A stretch of 64,000 bases of DNA from Lewinellaceae bacterium (GTDB taxonomy: Bacteria; Bacteroidota; Bacteroidia; Chitinophagales; Saprospiraceae). Positions 41,455 to 50,500 of the stretch are shown here, in pieces (positions within the stretch are counted from its first letter, which is position 1; the number at the start of each line of letters is the position of its first letter). Made by a program: the position numbers and the translations under genes. The notes beneath the pieces are model-generated. The model did not search any database, had not been told where the DNA came from, and worked only from the letters and a program-made list of their open reading frames with translations. Where the stretch lies: NCBI GenBank assembly GCA_020636075.1, contig JACJYO010000013.1, positions 70,607 to 134,606 on the forward strand. Reading direction: 5' to 3'.

Positions 41455-42234
41455 ATGAAACCGTATGTTTTTAAAGTATCTGCTATAGTTCTGCTCCTCG
41501 GCGCCCTCTGGGCTTGCCAAAAAGACAGCGATCCGGCTGCCCCTGCTGTTGCGGTTACCGCACCGAAATGGGATGTGCAGCAGCCCCGCACGCTTTTGTA
41601 CGACGTCGAGTTGAAAGGCTACACCAAGGGTGCGCTGGCTATGACCCGCACAACTACCCTCGAACTCAATTTTAAAGGTGGCGGCGCTGTGATCGCCCGT
41701 TTTGGCGATGCTGCTACCGATTACCGGTTAACCATGGATTCCACAGGCGTCGTGGCGCCGCAACAGCCCGGCCAACCCTACTCACCCATCCTCGATCTGC
41801 TGGCCCAAATACCGCCTGCTGGACTGGCAAAAGCCGAAGTAGGCAGTCGCTGGGAGGTGCTCACACCCTCGGAAAAAAGTGTGCAAGCCAATGCCGATGC
41901 CTGCATCATCCAGTCGCGCCGCACATTCAAAGTGCTGTTTGCCGACGCTACTTCGATCAAAATGGAGCACGACGGCGATCTGCGCGTGGTCGACAACAAA
42001 GCCGCGGCCACCAATTTTGAAACCATGTTCGGCACAGCCGGCGGCGCCCTGGCCCGCCAGGCCTGGACGCAGTGGCGGCATTTCCTTACCGGTGAAACGA
42101 CCTTTTCCACAACCGGAAATTGCCTGAAAAGCGCCACCTACACCGCCGTCATTCTGCCCGGTATCAACATGGATGATACCGACCTCAAGGCTTCGCCCGA
42201 ACGGGAAGAACTCTCGATCCGTTTGCGGCCATAA
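41455..42234 (+). CDS. Putative lipoprotein of unknown function
   Basis: The 259-residue protein has a lipoprotein signal (MKPYVFKVSAIVLLLGALWAC, lipobox LWAC with Cys21) followed by an acidic, Ala/Pro-rich linker. The mature part is probably beta-rich (LLYDVELKGYTKGALAMTRTTTLELNF in pieces) with two further Cys (in ADACIIQ and GNCLKS). I do not recognise the domain. An outer-membrane or periplasmic location is likely. A second putative lipoprotein gene follows 142 bases downstream. Confidence 0.65.
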   Translation: MKPYVFKVSAIVLLLGALWACQKDSDPAAPAVAVTAPKWDVQQPRTLLYDVELKGYTKGALAMTRTTTLELNFKGGGAVIARFGDAATDYRLTMDSTGVVAPQQPGQPYSPILDLLAQIPPAGLAKAEVGSRWEVLTPSEKSVQANADACIIQSRRTFKVLFADATSIKMEHDGDLRVVDNKAAATNFETMFGTAGGALARQAWTQWRHFLTGETTFSTTGNCLKSATYTAVILPGINMDDTDLKASPEREELSIRLRP

Positions 42235-42376
42235 ACCAACCTCAATCCCTGTCCATTTTTCCAATTTCCAATTTTTCTTTTCCAATTTCAAATCACAAGT
42301 TTTCCGGGTGCTCCGGTTGATTTGAGACAGGAAGAGTTTGAGATCAACTATTCACGAACAGTAAAATTCTAAAATC

Positions 42377-42931
42377 ATGAAATACTATCTGTTGCTCACC
42401 TTTCGCCTCGGGATCGTGCTTGCCGGCTATCTGCTCTTTTGTTCGTTCCCGGGCTGCAGCATCTCCGATGAACACATTCAGGAAGAATTCAAAAAATTCC
42501 GTCAGGATTGTAACCTCCCCGATACCGAATGCGACGGCATCCTTGGCGCCGGTCTGTTCTGCGGATCTACCACGTTTTCCGACGGCACGCCCTGTGTGCG
42601 CACCAAGTCGATGAACGACAACTTCGAGATCAATATCGTCGGCTTTTTCTCCGTCAAAGGCAAAGGCTCGGGCACCTTAAGCCTCACTACCAAGCCTCGT
42701 TTTGCCATCCACAACCACTTTGTCGGGGAACAAGGCACCCAACGATGCGCACCCGAATACATCATCGCACAATACGGCTACGAGGAAAAAGGCAGTTTTA
42801 AATCGGAAGGCGGCGTCAACATCATTCAAATGGCCAACGGCCAGGCGGTGAGCGATGTGTCGCACGTTTTTGCCAGCGGAGCCCGGTGCGTCAAAGCGCC
42901 GCATGGTGCGCCCTTGGAATGCCATGAATAG
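42377..42931 (+). CDS. Small Cys-rich putative lipoprotein
   Basis: The 184-residue protein has a hydrophobic leader ending in SFPGC (Cys27), a plausible lipobox. The mature region has seven more Cys, suggesting disulphides (CNLPDTECDG, LFCGSTTF, GTPCVRT, TQRCAPE, GARCVKA, LECHE). A beta-rich centre (FEINIVGFFSVKGKGSGTLSLTT in pieces) is seen. I do not recognise the family. It shares orientation with the preceding lipoprotein, and the gap between them has no clear terminator. Confidence 0.6.
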   Translation: MKYYLLLTFRLGIVLAGYLLFCSFPGCSISDEHIQEEFKKFRQDCNLPDTECDGILGAGLFCGSTTFSDGTPCVRTKSMNDNFEINIVGFFSVKGKGSGTLSLTTKPRFAIHNHFVGEQGTQRCAPEYIIAQYGYEEKGSFKSEGGVNIIQMANGQAVSDVSHVFASGARCVKAPHGAPLECHE

Positions 42932-42944
42932 CGTGGTTGGTGCC

Positions 42945-43105
42945 AGAACCGCTACGACGACTACAATTTCAAAATCTTTACCTAAGAGGTTGTGCAGCGG
43001 GTTACACAGTAACTCGCTCGTGGCGGACACGCTGCCGACGGGCTGTATACGGAGCGTGTGCGCGGGATGAGCAGGGCAGTGGCGACACGGGTGGTGTTAA
43101 TGGAG
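42945..43105 (+). pseudogene. Fossil fragment of a regulator-propeller sensor gene
   Basis: Around 42950-42985 the DNA reads as NRYDDYNFKIFT, closely matching NRYDGYNFKLYS of the intact sensor just downstream (43368 on), with near-identical nucleotides. About 30 bases later the same strand gives SNSLVADTLPTGCIRSVCA, which fits the next propeller segment (N-SL-x-x-x-x-V-x-x-I-x-E-D), then breaks frame. There is no start and several stops. It appears to be a scar of a duplicated or deleted second sensor gene. Confidence 0.5.
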
Positions 43106-43159
43106 TGATTTTGCAAAAACGCCATAAAAACAGGGCCGTATTGCCCAATCGTTGGATAT

Positions 43160-46100
43160 TTGTCAGCACTAAACAAACGGTTGACTTTGCTGCCCTGTTT
43201 TCGTTTTTTGCTTTTGGTAGTTTTGTTTTTGGTTCAAGCCAGGGTTTGGAGCCAAAACGTCGTTTTTGAAAAAATCACCATCGAGAACGGCCTCTCGCAG
43301 GGCATGATTTTCGACATCCTGCAAACCCGCGACGGTTTCCTGTGGGTGGCTACGAAGGACGGGCTGAACCGCTACGACGGCTATAATTTCAAGCTATACA
43401 GCCACAACCCACTGGATTCTTTTTCGCTGGCGGAAGACAACGTGACGGCTTTGTTTGAAGACAGCCGGGGGCTGCTGTGGGTGGGCTTGGAAAGCAAGGG
43501 CATAGATGTTTATGACCCCAGGTCCGGGCTGTTTCACCATTGTCCCCTGAATTTTGAGCACGACCAAAAGCCTGCCGACTTTGACGTGTACGCCATCTGT
43601 GAGGCGGCCGACGGGGCCATCTGTTTGATTCAGAAAGCCTTCGGCATGGTGCGTGTGGCAGTGCCGGAAGGCTATTTGACACAAGGCCCCGGCTCGGCTG
43701 GAGCCCTGAAGGCAGCCCTGTTCCCGGCCAGCCGTTTCGCTGCGCCGATGGATCAAGAGGAAGTGATTTTGACTGCCATAAGACCCCAATCTGATGGCAG
43801 TTTGCAGGTGTACACCAACCGGTCGGCCTATCGGGTTGACGCTGAACAAGGCACTGTGGAGCCTCTTGCCTTGCCTGTCGCCGACGATTTCTGGGCCGGT
43901 TTGCCCTTTGGCTTTGCCCATTGCCGCAACGGGACGGTGGCGCCATATGAGCTGCCCGTTTTGGGCAAAGTGAATTGGGCCACGGCGAGGTCGGATGCCG
44001 ACGGAAGTTCTTGGGTGTCTGTCAACAACAAACTTTGGCGCCTCAAATCGGGAGATATCCCAGACTTCTCGACCCCGGAATGGGTGGTTGACCAAGACAT
44101 ATCCGTCGCCATGACCGACCGCAACGGCAACATCTGGGTAGGCACGCAGGGCTATGGGCTGCGCAAATTCAAACCCAAAGACCAACGCTTCAATGCGGGC
44201 GCGACAGGCAATAGCATCTCGGGGCTATGGCGCGATATACGCGGCAAGTATTACTGCAAAGTGGTCAACGAGCTGTTCGCCTACGCCCCCCAGAGCAAGA
44301 CCCTGAGCGCTCAGCACGCATTCCCACAGGGGCCGGACCGGGTGCTGGATATGTGCATAGCCCCCGACGGCGACATCTGGCTGCTGGGCCGCGACAATGA
44401 GGAAAACGGGCTGGGAACGCTTCAACGCTACTCGCCGGATGCGACCTTGCTCCAGACTTTCCGGTTCACATTCAAATCCTATGTGTACGCACGGCTGCTC
44501 AGGAGCCACAATGGTCATTACTGGATAACGGGCATGGACTGCCAGTTGGCGCGGTTCAACCCGGCCTCTGCCCAGTTTGACTACTTCAATTACGCCTCGC
44601 TTTTTGGAGAGACCGCGCAGACCGTGCGGGCTCTGGCCTTGGCAGAAGACGGAAACGGCCGGCTCTGGATCGGCACACAGGAAGGACTGGTGCATTTTTC
44701 ACCCCAATCCCTCGACTTCCAACTGATGCAGGTGGACCTGAAAGCCCCCAACAGTTTGAGCCACAACGTCGTCCTCTGCCTCTTGCCCGATCCGGCAGAC
44801 CCCAAAGGCGCCCTCTGGGTCGGCACCAAGGGCGGAGGCATCAATCGGCTCGACCTGAAAAACGGCCAGGTACGATACTTCATGCCCGCCGACGGGCTGC
44901 CCGACAAAGTGGTGTACGGCATATTGCCGGGGCGCGAGCCAGGAGAGTTCTGGTGCAGCACCAACCGGGGGCTGGCCAAGATCAGCCTCCCTTCAGCCCT
45001 ACCCTCTGATGAGGACTGGAAGAAGGCTGCTATCACGACCTACACCGCTGCCAAAGACTTGCAAGACAACGAGTTCAACACACAGGCTTTTTTCAAAGCC
45101 TCCAATGGAGAAGTGCTGTTCGGGGGCGTGAACGGGCTGAACCGGTTTTTCCCGGAAGCCGTGCGCCCGGATACCTTCCCGCAGCCCGTGTTCATCGTTG
45201 GCTTGGAAGTCAACCATGAGCCGGCCACTTCCGGCCCAAACGAACTACTGCAAAAACCGCTGGAATACCTGGACGAACTTCACCTGCGTTACGACCAGAA
45301 CAACTTGTCCTTCGAGTTCGCCACACTGGATTTCACTGATCCGGCCAAAAACCGATACCGCTATCGGTTGGCGGGCCTCGATCCCGATTGGGTGGAAACG
45401 GGCAGCAGTCGCTTTGCGCACTTCAACCACCTCATGGCCGGCCGCTACACGTTCCGGGTGCAGGGCAACAACGGAGAGGGCGGCTGGTGGGAAGCGGCCA
45501 ACCCCATTACCGTGGTGATTCATCCACCGTGGTGGCGTTCGAATTTGGCCTGCCTGTTCTACTTAGCCCTGCTCGTTTGGGTGGGATGGCGGGCCTACCA
45601 GTTTCAAATCCGCCGCGTGAAAGAACGTGAGCAACTGGCCTTTGAGCACCGCGAGACCGAGCGTGTGAAAGCGATGGAACAGATGAAAACCGATTTTTTC
45701 AGCAATGTGACGCACGAGTTCCGAACCCCGCTGACGCTGATGCTCGAACCGTTGCGACGGGCTTTGCCCAAGATAACAGATTCAGAAGCGCGCGAAAACG
45801 TCCGATTGGCAGAGGCCAACAGCCGAAAATTGCTTGGCCTCGTCAACCAACTGTTAGACATGGCAAAACTCGAAAGCAGCCAAATGACCCTTGACCTGCG
45901 GCGCGGCGATTTGGACCAGACCTTGCGCGATGTGTTCGAACGCTTTTTGCCGCTGGCCGAAAAACGAGGCGTGAAACTGAAACTCCGCAGTGAAGATTCG
46001 AGCACTTTTGATAAATTGAAAAACCTGATCTACGACGCAGGCAAAGCGGAATTGGTGCTGAACAATTTAATTTCCAATGCCTTTAAATTTACGCCGACGC

Positions 46101-47284
46101 CGGGTCAAGTGGTGGTATCCGTGAACGTCGTAAGGGTTCCGAACCCTTACGACCTTAGCCCTTCTGACGTGGAGGCTATCGAAATCCGCATCGCTGACAC
46201 GGGCATCGGCATCGCCCCGGAAAATCTGGGCAAAATCTTCGAGCGCTTTTACCAGGTGGACGACTCGAACACGAGAGCCGGAGCGGGAACGGGCATCGGC
46301 CTTGCGCTGAGCAAGGAACTGGCCGAACTCATGGGCGGCGGCATTCAGGTAGAAAGTGAATTGGGAAAGGGATCGGTGTTCACATTTTGGTTACCGGCCT
46401 CACCCCCCAACTTCGCCCCTCCCTCCGGCTTTCGCTCCAATGAAGTGGGGGAGGCGATGGGAGCGCCGTTGCGCTCCCCCGCTTCATTGGAGCGGGAGCC
46501 GGGGGGAGAGGCGAAGTTGGTCCTGCTCATCGAAGACAACGCGGAGTTGCGCGGCTTTATCCGGCAGTGCATCGGCGGGGCCTGGCAAATAGCCGAAGCC
46601 TCCGATGGGGCAGAAGGGGTGAAAAAAGCGCTGAAACTGATACCCGACCTCGTGATCTCGGATGTTGCGATGCCCCGCAAGGATGGCTTTGAGGTGTGCG
46701 ACGAGTTAAAAAACAACGAACTGACTTCCCACATCCCCCTCATATTACTCACCGCAAAATCGGCTACCGAATCCAGAATCAGGGGGCTGCGCACAGGAGC
46801 CGACGACTACCTGACCAAGCCCTTCAACACCGACGAACTGCTGGCCCGTATGACGAATCTGGTGGAAACACGCCGCCGCCTGCAACAACGATACAACCAA
46901 GCGCTCGCCGAGTCGGGGCGCGCGCAACCCTTCGCGGCTGCCACCGACCAAACCGACTTTCTCACCGCGCCTGATCGCCGGTTTTTGCAGCGATTCACCG
47001 CAATGGTCGAGCAACACTTGTCCGACGAACAGATCGGAGTGGAAGGTTTTGCCAAAAAAATGCACCTGGGCCGGGTGCAGCTCCACCGCAAGTTGAAAGC
47101 CATCACCGACCAGAACGTGAGCGATTTTGTGCGAGACTACCGCCTCGACCGCGCGCTGGCCATGCTCAAAAACCACGAAGGCATGGTGTACGAGGTGGCT
47201 TCACGGGTAGGTTTTGGCAGTGAAAAGTATTTTTCGAGGGCGTTCAAAAACAAATTCGGCGTACCGCCCAGCCAGATCATGTAA
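43160..47284 (+). CDS. Hybrid two-component system regulator (propeller-HK-RR-AraC)
   Basis: The 1374-residue one-protein phosphorelay has a signal peptide, about 14 regulator-propeller repeats (about 30-690; for example FLWVATKDGLNRYDG and GLLWVGLESKGIDVY), and a Y_Y_Y domain (about 700-790). A transmembrane helix lies at about 795-815. The kinase has phospho-acceptor His852 in THEFRTPL and ATPase boxes NNLISNAFKF, DTGIGI and GIGLALSKELAELMGG. The receiver has Asp1168 in VISDVAMPRKDG, and the C-terminus is an AraC domain ending GFGSEKYFSRAFKNKFG. The start appears to be TTG: no in-frame ATG exists between the upstream stop (43106) and the signal sequence. Such proteins sense periplasmic glycan fragments and switch on polysaccharide-use genes, but no SusCD locus is in view. 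Residues ~1084-1120 are encoded by a palindrome. Confidence 0.92.
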   Translation: MSALNKRLTLLPCFRFLLLVVLFLVQARVWSQNVVFEKITIENGLSQGMIFDILQTRDGFLWVATKDGLNRYDGYNFKLYSHNPLDSFSLAEDNVTALFEDSRGLLWVGLESKGIDVYDPRSGLFHHCPLNFEHDQKPADFDVYAICEAADGAICLIQKAFGMVRVAVPEGYLTQGPGSAGALKAALFPASRFAAPMDQEEVILTAIRPQSDGSLQVYTNRSAYRVDAEQGTVEPLALPVADDFWAGLPFGFAHCRNGTVAPYELPVLGKVNWATARSDADGSSWVSVNNKLWRLKSGDIPDFSTPEWVVDQDISVAMTDRNGNIWVGTQGYGLRKFKPKDQRFNAGATGNSISGLWRDIRGKYYCKVVNELFAYAPQSKTLSAQHAFPQGPDRVLDMCIAPDGDIWLLGRDNEENGLGTLQRYSPDATLLQTFRFTFKSYVYARLLRSHNGHYWITGMDCQLARFNPASAQFDYFNYASLFGETAQTVRALALAEDGNGRLWIGTQEGLVHFSPQSLDFQLMQVDLKAPNSLSHNVVLCLLPDPADPKGALWVGTKGGGINRLDLKNGQVRYFMPADGLPDKVVYGILPGREPGEFWCSTNRGLAKISLPSALPSDEDWKKAAITTYTAAKDLQDNEFNTQAFFKASNGEVLFGGVNGLNRFFPEAVRPDTFPQPVFIVGLEVNHEPATSGPNELLQKPLEYLDELHLRYDQNNLSFEFATLDFTDPAKNRYRYRLAGLDPDWVETGSSRFAHFNHLMAGRYTFRVQGNNGEGGWWEAANPITVVIHPPWWRSNLACLFYLALLVWVGWRAYQFQIRRVKEREQLAFEHRETERVKAMEQMKTDFFSNVTHEFRTPLTLMLEPLRRALPKITDSEARENVRLAEANSRKLLGLVNQLLDMAKLESSQMTLDLRRGDLDQTLRDVFERFLPLAEKRGVKLKLRSEDSSTFDKLKNLIYDAGKAELVLNNLISNAFKFTPTPGQVVVSVNVVRVPNPYDLSPSDVEAIEIRIADTGIGIAPENLGKIFERFYQVDDSNTRAGAGTGIGLALSKELAELMGGGIQVESELGKGSVFTFWLPASPPNFAPPSGFRSNEVGEAMGAPLRSPASLEREPGGEAKLVLLIEDNAELRGFIRQCIGGAWQIAEASDGAEGVKKALKLIPDLVISDVAMPRKDGFEVCDELKNNELTSHIPLILLTAKSATESRIRGLRTGADDYLTKPFNTDELLARMTNLVETRRRLQQRYNQALAESGRAQPFAAATDQTDFLTAPDRRFLQRFTAMVEQHLSDEQIGVEGFAKKMHLGRVQLHRKLKAITDQNVSDFVRDYRLDRALAMLKNHEGMVYEVASRVGFGSEKYFSRAFKNKFGVPPSQIM
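46409..46518. repeat. 110-bp palindromic element inside the sensor gene
   Basis: AACTTCGCC (46409) is mirrored by GGCGAAGTT (ending 46518). CGCTCCAATGAAG followed by GGGGGAG (46433-46452) is mirrored by CTCCCCCGCTTCATTGG and AGCG (46474-46494), and GGGAGCGCC sits at the centre. The whole segment can fold into one long hairpin. It is read in frame as a Pro/Gly/Glu-rich linker between the kinase (ending VFTFWLP) and the receiver (beginning KLVLLIEDN). Confidence 0.85.
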
Positions 47285-47400
47285 CGTCAGGGCACCACCA
47301 TGCAACCTCAGGTTACCTTACCTCAAAATGTAACCTCAGGATACCACGATGAAACGACAAGTTTCCCGCCCCGCCCGGCCCCGCCCACACTTTTGTCCCA

Positions 47401-47517
47401 CAGGAAAAAGGCCGGCCCGCCCAAGAGGCGGGATTCGTACTCCTTTTCAAGGCTGACCGGGGCGACCCCCGTTCTGGTCAGCCGATCCCTCCCTTTGGGG
47501 CCGGTCGCTTTTTCCTG
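47401..47517. repeat. GC-rich inverted-repeat element between sensor and surface-protein genes
   Basis: CAGGAAAAAG (47401-47410) is exactly mirrored by CTTTTTCCTG (47508-47517); next to them GGCCGG mirrors CCGG. Inside, GGCTGACC (47451-47458) pairs with GGTCAGCC (about 47475-47482). It may terminate the sensor transcript (T-run at 47509). Upstream at 47305-47345 are two copies of a TAACCTCAGG-type repeat. Confidence 0.7.
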
Positions 47518-47552
47518 ATTTTGTTTTTCTCATTTCAAATCAGGTTTTAATT

Positions 47553-50500
47553 ATGAAAAGCAGTACGACAAACGGCAGCGGCTTTCAGCTACAAATCCCT
47601 TCTATCCTTCTGGCTTTGTTGTTTTTGCTGCCCTCGGCAGCATCAGCGCAGGCCGATGCCTTCATCACCACCTGGAAAACCAACAACCCCGGTACCTCCA
47701 ACAGTACTTCCATCACCATACCCACTACCGGCAGCGGCTACAACTACGAGGTGGACTGGGACAACGACGGCATCTATGACCAGTCGGGCCTCACGGGCAA
47801 TGTGACCCACAATTTCGGTGCAGCCGGCACCTACACCATCCGCATACGCGGCAGTTTCCCGCGCATTTATTTCAACAACGGCGGCGACGGCCGAAAACTG
47901 TTAGACATCAGCCAATGGGGGGCCATTGCCTGGACTTCGATGGAATGGGCATTTTTGGGCTGCTCCAACCTGAACATCAGCGCCACAGACCTGCCCAACC
48001 AGAGCGGGGTGACCGAAATGGCCTTCATGTTCGGTGGATGTACTGCCTTGAACGGCCCCGCCAACATCGGCAGCTGGAACACGTCGGCGGTGACCAGTAT
48101 GGATCATATGTTTTTCGGGGCCAGTTCGTTCAACCAGCCCATCGGCGGCTGGAACACGGCGGCGGTGACCGATATGAGCGGCATGTTTACCGGCGCCAGC
48201 GCCTTCAACCAGCCCATCGGCGGCTGGAACACGGCAGCGGTGACCAATATGGGCGGCATGTTTGCCTTCGCCAGTTCGTTCAACCAGCCCATCGGCGGCT
48301 GGAACACGTCGGCGGTGACCGATATGAGCGGCATGTTTTCCAACGCCAGTTCCTTCAACCAGCCCATCGGCGGCTGGAACACGTCGGCGGTGACCAGTAT
48401 AAACAACATGTTTAGAAACGCCAGTTCGTTCAACCAGCCCATCGGCGGCTGGAACACGTCGGCGGTGACCATAATGCAAGCCGTGTTTTTCGGGGCCAGT
48501 TCGTTCAACCAGCCCATCGGCGGCTGGAACACGTCGGCGGTGACAGACATGACCAGCATGTTTTTCGGGGCCAGTTCGTTCAACCAGCCCATCGGTGGCT
48601 GGAACACGTCGGCGGTGATCAGTATGGGCGGCATGTTTGCCAACGCCAGTTCGTTCAACCAGCCCATCGGCGCCTGGGCCTTGAATGGGTCGGCTATCCT
48701 GAACGGTATGCTGGACAACTGTGGCATGGACTGCAACAATTACAGCAGCACCCTCATCGGCTGGAGCAACAACCCCGCCACGCCAAACGGCCGCTCCCTG
48801 GGCGCAATCGGCAGGCAGTACGGTACCAACGCCGTGGCAGCCCGCACCAACTTAGACGTAACCAAAACCTGGGCCTTCACCGGCGACGCGGCGAGCGGCA
48901 CGAACTGTGTGGCGACCGATGCCTTCATCACCACCTGGAAAACCGACAACCCCGGCGTCTCCAACAGTACTTCCATCACCATACCCACTACCGGCAGCGG
49001 CTACAACTACGAGGTGGACTGGGACAACGACGGCATTTATGACCAGTCGGGCCTCACAGGTGATGTGACCCACAATTTCGGCGCAGCCGGCACCTACACC
49101 ATCCGCATACGCGGCAGTTTCCCGCGCATTTCTTTCATCACCGGCGACGGCCAAAAACTGCTGGACATCAGCCAATGGGGCGCTATTGCCTGGACTTCGA
49201 TGGAAACGGCATTTTTTGGCTGCTCCAACCTGAACATCAGCGCCACAGACCTGCCCAACCTGAGCGGGGTGACCGAAATGGCCTTAATGTTCCGTGGATG
49301 TACCGCCTTGAACAGCCCCGCCAACATCGGCGGCTGGAACACGTCGTCGGTGACTAATATGAGCGGCATGTTTTTCTTGGCCAGTTCGTTCAACCAGCCC
49401 ATAAGCGGCTGGAACACGTCGGCGGTGACCAATATGGGCAGCATGTTTACCGGGGCCAGTTCGTTCAACCAGCCAATCGGCGGCTGGAACACGTCGGCGG
49501 TGACCAGTATGAGCGGCATGTTTTCCGGGGCCAGTTCGTTCAACCAGCCCATCGACGGCTGGAACACGTCGGCGGTGACCAATATGGGCGCTATGTTTTC
49601 CGTGGCCAGTTCGTTCAATCAGCCCATCGGCGGCTGGAACACGTCGTCGGTGACCAATATGGGCCGCATGTTTACCGGGGCCAGTTCGTTCAACCAGCCC
49701 ATCGGCAGTTGGAACACATCGGCGGTGACCAATATGGGAGCCATGTTTAGAAACGCCACTGCCTTCAACCAGCCCATCGGCGGCTGGGCATTGAATGCGT
49801 CGGTTGACCTGAACGGTATGCTGGACGACTGCGGCATGGACTGCATCAATTACAGCAGCACCCTCATCGGCTGGAGCAACAACCCAGCCACGCCAAACGG
49901 CCGCTCCCTGGGCGCAGCCGGCAGAAAATACGAGGACAGCGCCGCAGCGGCCCGCACTAACCTGACCAGCACCAAAGGCTGGACCATCAACGGGGATGCC
50001 CTGATACCCACCGCCGACGCCGGGCCTGACCAGACGGACGCGGCCACCTGCGGCCTCACCCTGGTCACCCTGGCGGCCAACGCGCCATCGCCCGGCGCCG
50101 GCGCCTGGAGCATCGTTAGCGGCACGGGCGGCAGTTTCGGCGACGCCAGCAACCCCTCTTCCACTTTTTCCGGCACAGCCGGAACGACCTATACCCTGCG
50201 CTGGACGGTGACCAACGCGCCCTGCACCAGCACCGACGACGTGGTCATCGCCTTCAACCAAAACCCGACAGCGGCCAACGCCGGCCCCGACCAGACGCTG
50301 TTGACTACCCTGACCAACCTCGAGGGCAATACGCCCGCGATTGGTACGGGCGTGTGGAGTATCGTCAATGGCGAGGGGGGGAGTTTTGATGACCCTACCA
50401 GCCCGACTGCTGGTTTTCTCGGCGCTTCCGGTACGATCTATACCCTGCGCTGGACGATTTCAAACGCTCCTTGTGCAGCCTCAAACGATGACGTAACAAT

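Noticed and set aside
43389..45036. Minus-strand frames of 100-260 codons opposite the hybrid sensor gene
   Set aside because: The plus strand encodes continuous propeller repeats here; the antisense frames have no motifs.
47901..50261. Long open frames on the minus strand through the 75-bp repeat arrays
   Set aside because: They arise because the repeat unit is open in several frames; the products are low-complexity, lack starts and motifs, and the plus-strand protein has clear domains and a signal peptide.
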